Source: Oegoconia quadripuncta (taxonomy: Eukaryota > Arthropoda > Insecta > Lepidoptera > Autostichidae). Taken from it: a stretch of 64,000 nt of DNA. The stretch is taken from assembly GCA_949316235.1 (NCBI GenBank), contig OX438749.1, forward strand, positions 5,722,914-5,786,913, written 5' to 3'. Position 1 is the first letter of the stretch. Below are more notes on the stretch, generated by a model. That model was not told the DNA's origin and ran no database searches. It saw only the letters and a program-made list of their open reading frames with translations. The DNA itself is not shown here.

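Overview
The window looks like nuclear DNA of an insect, most probably a moth or butterfly. It is AT-rich and crowded with short interspersed elements, 3' ends of LINEs, Helitron-like repeats and mariner-type MITEs of kinds common in Lepidoptera. Its one host gene has many small exons and an insect chitin-binding architecture. The species is not identified; the assignment is an inference from repeats and gene content.

Layout. Positions 1-9780 hold no host gene that I can support, only repeats. A GC-rich stretch (about 9780-10033) leads into exon 1 of a large + strand gene that runs off the right edge. I traced nine coding exons: 10034-10276, 47457-47765, 52814-53049, 54477-54674, 54781-54898, 55386-55496, 57274-57427, 57908-58120 and 58445-64000. 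Every junction is GT-AG and the reading frame stays continuous. The product is at least 2379 residues: a signal peptide, a GH18 (chitinase-type) barrel that has lost its catalytic residues, two peritrophin-A/CBM14 chitin-binding domains, about 1800 residues of Tyr/Pro/Thr/Gln/Ser-rich repeats including YLP-like motifs, and a third CBM14 domain cut by the window end. I infer a secreted, chitin-associated structural protein and not an enzyme.

Intron 1 is about 37 kb and is where most mobile DNA sits. Its centrepiece is a complete, apparently young Ty3/gypsy-type LTR retrotransposon (20531-26213). It has LTRs that read identical, an intact 1303-codon gag-pol frame, a tRNA-Ser-like primer site, a polypurine tract and a 5-bp target duplication. 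It landed inside a mariner-type MITE that occurs three more times in the window. Its leader carries an unusual series of small hairpins built on a 61-bp tandem repeat.

Other repeats: eleven copies of one tRNA-derived SINE, seven or more of a second and one of a third; relics of at least four kinds of LINE (two with recognisable R1/LOA-type coding, one of them with RNase H motifs); several foldback elements; a 447-bp terminal-inverted-repeat element with a 9-bp target duplication; and Helitron-like pieces. Many are nested, giving a relative insertion order.
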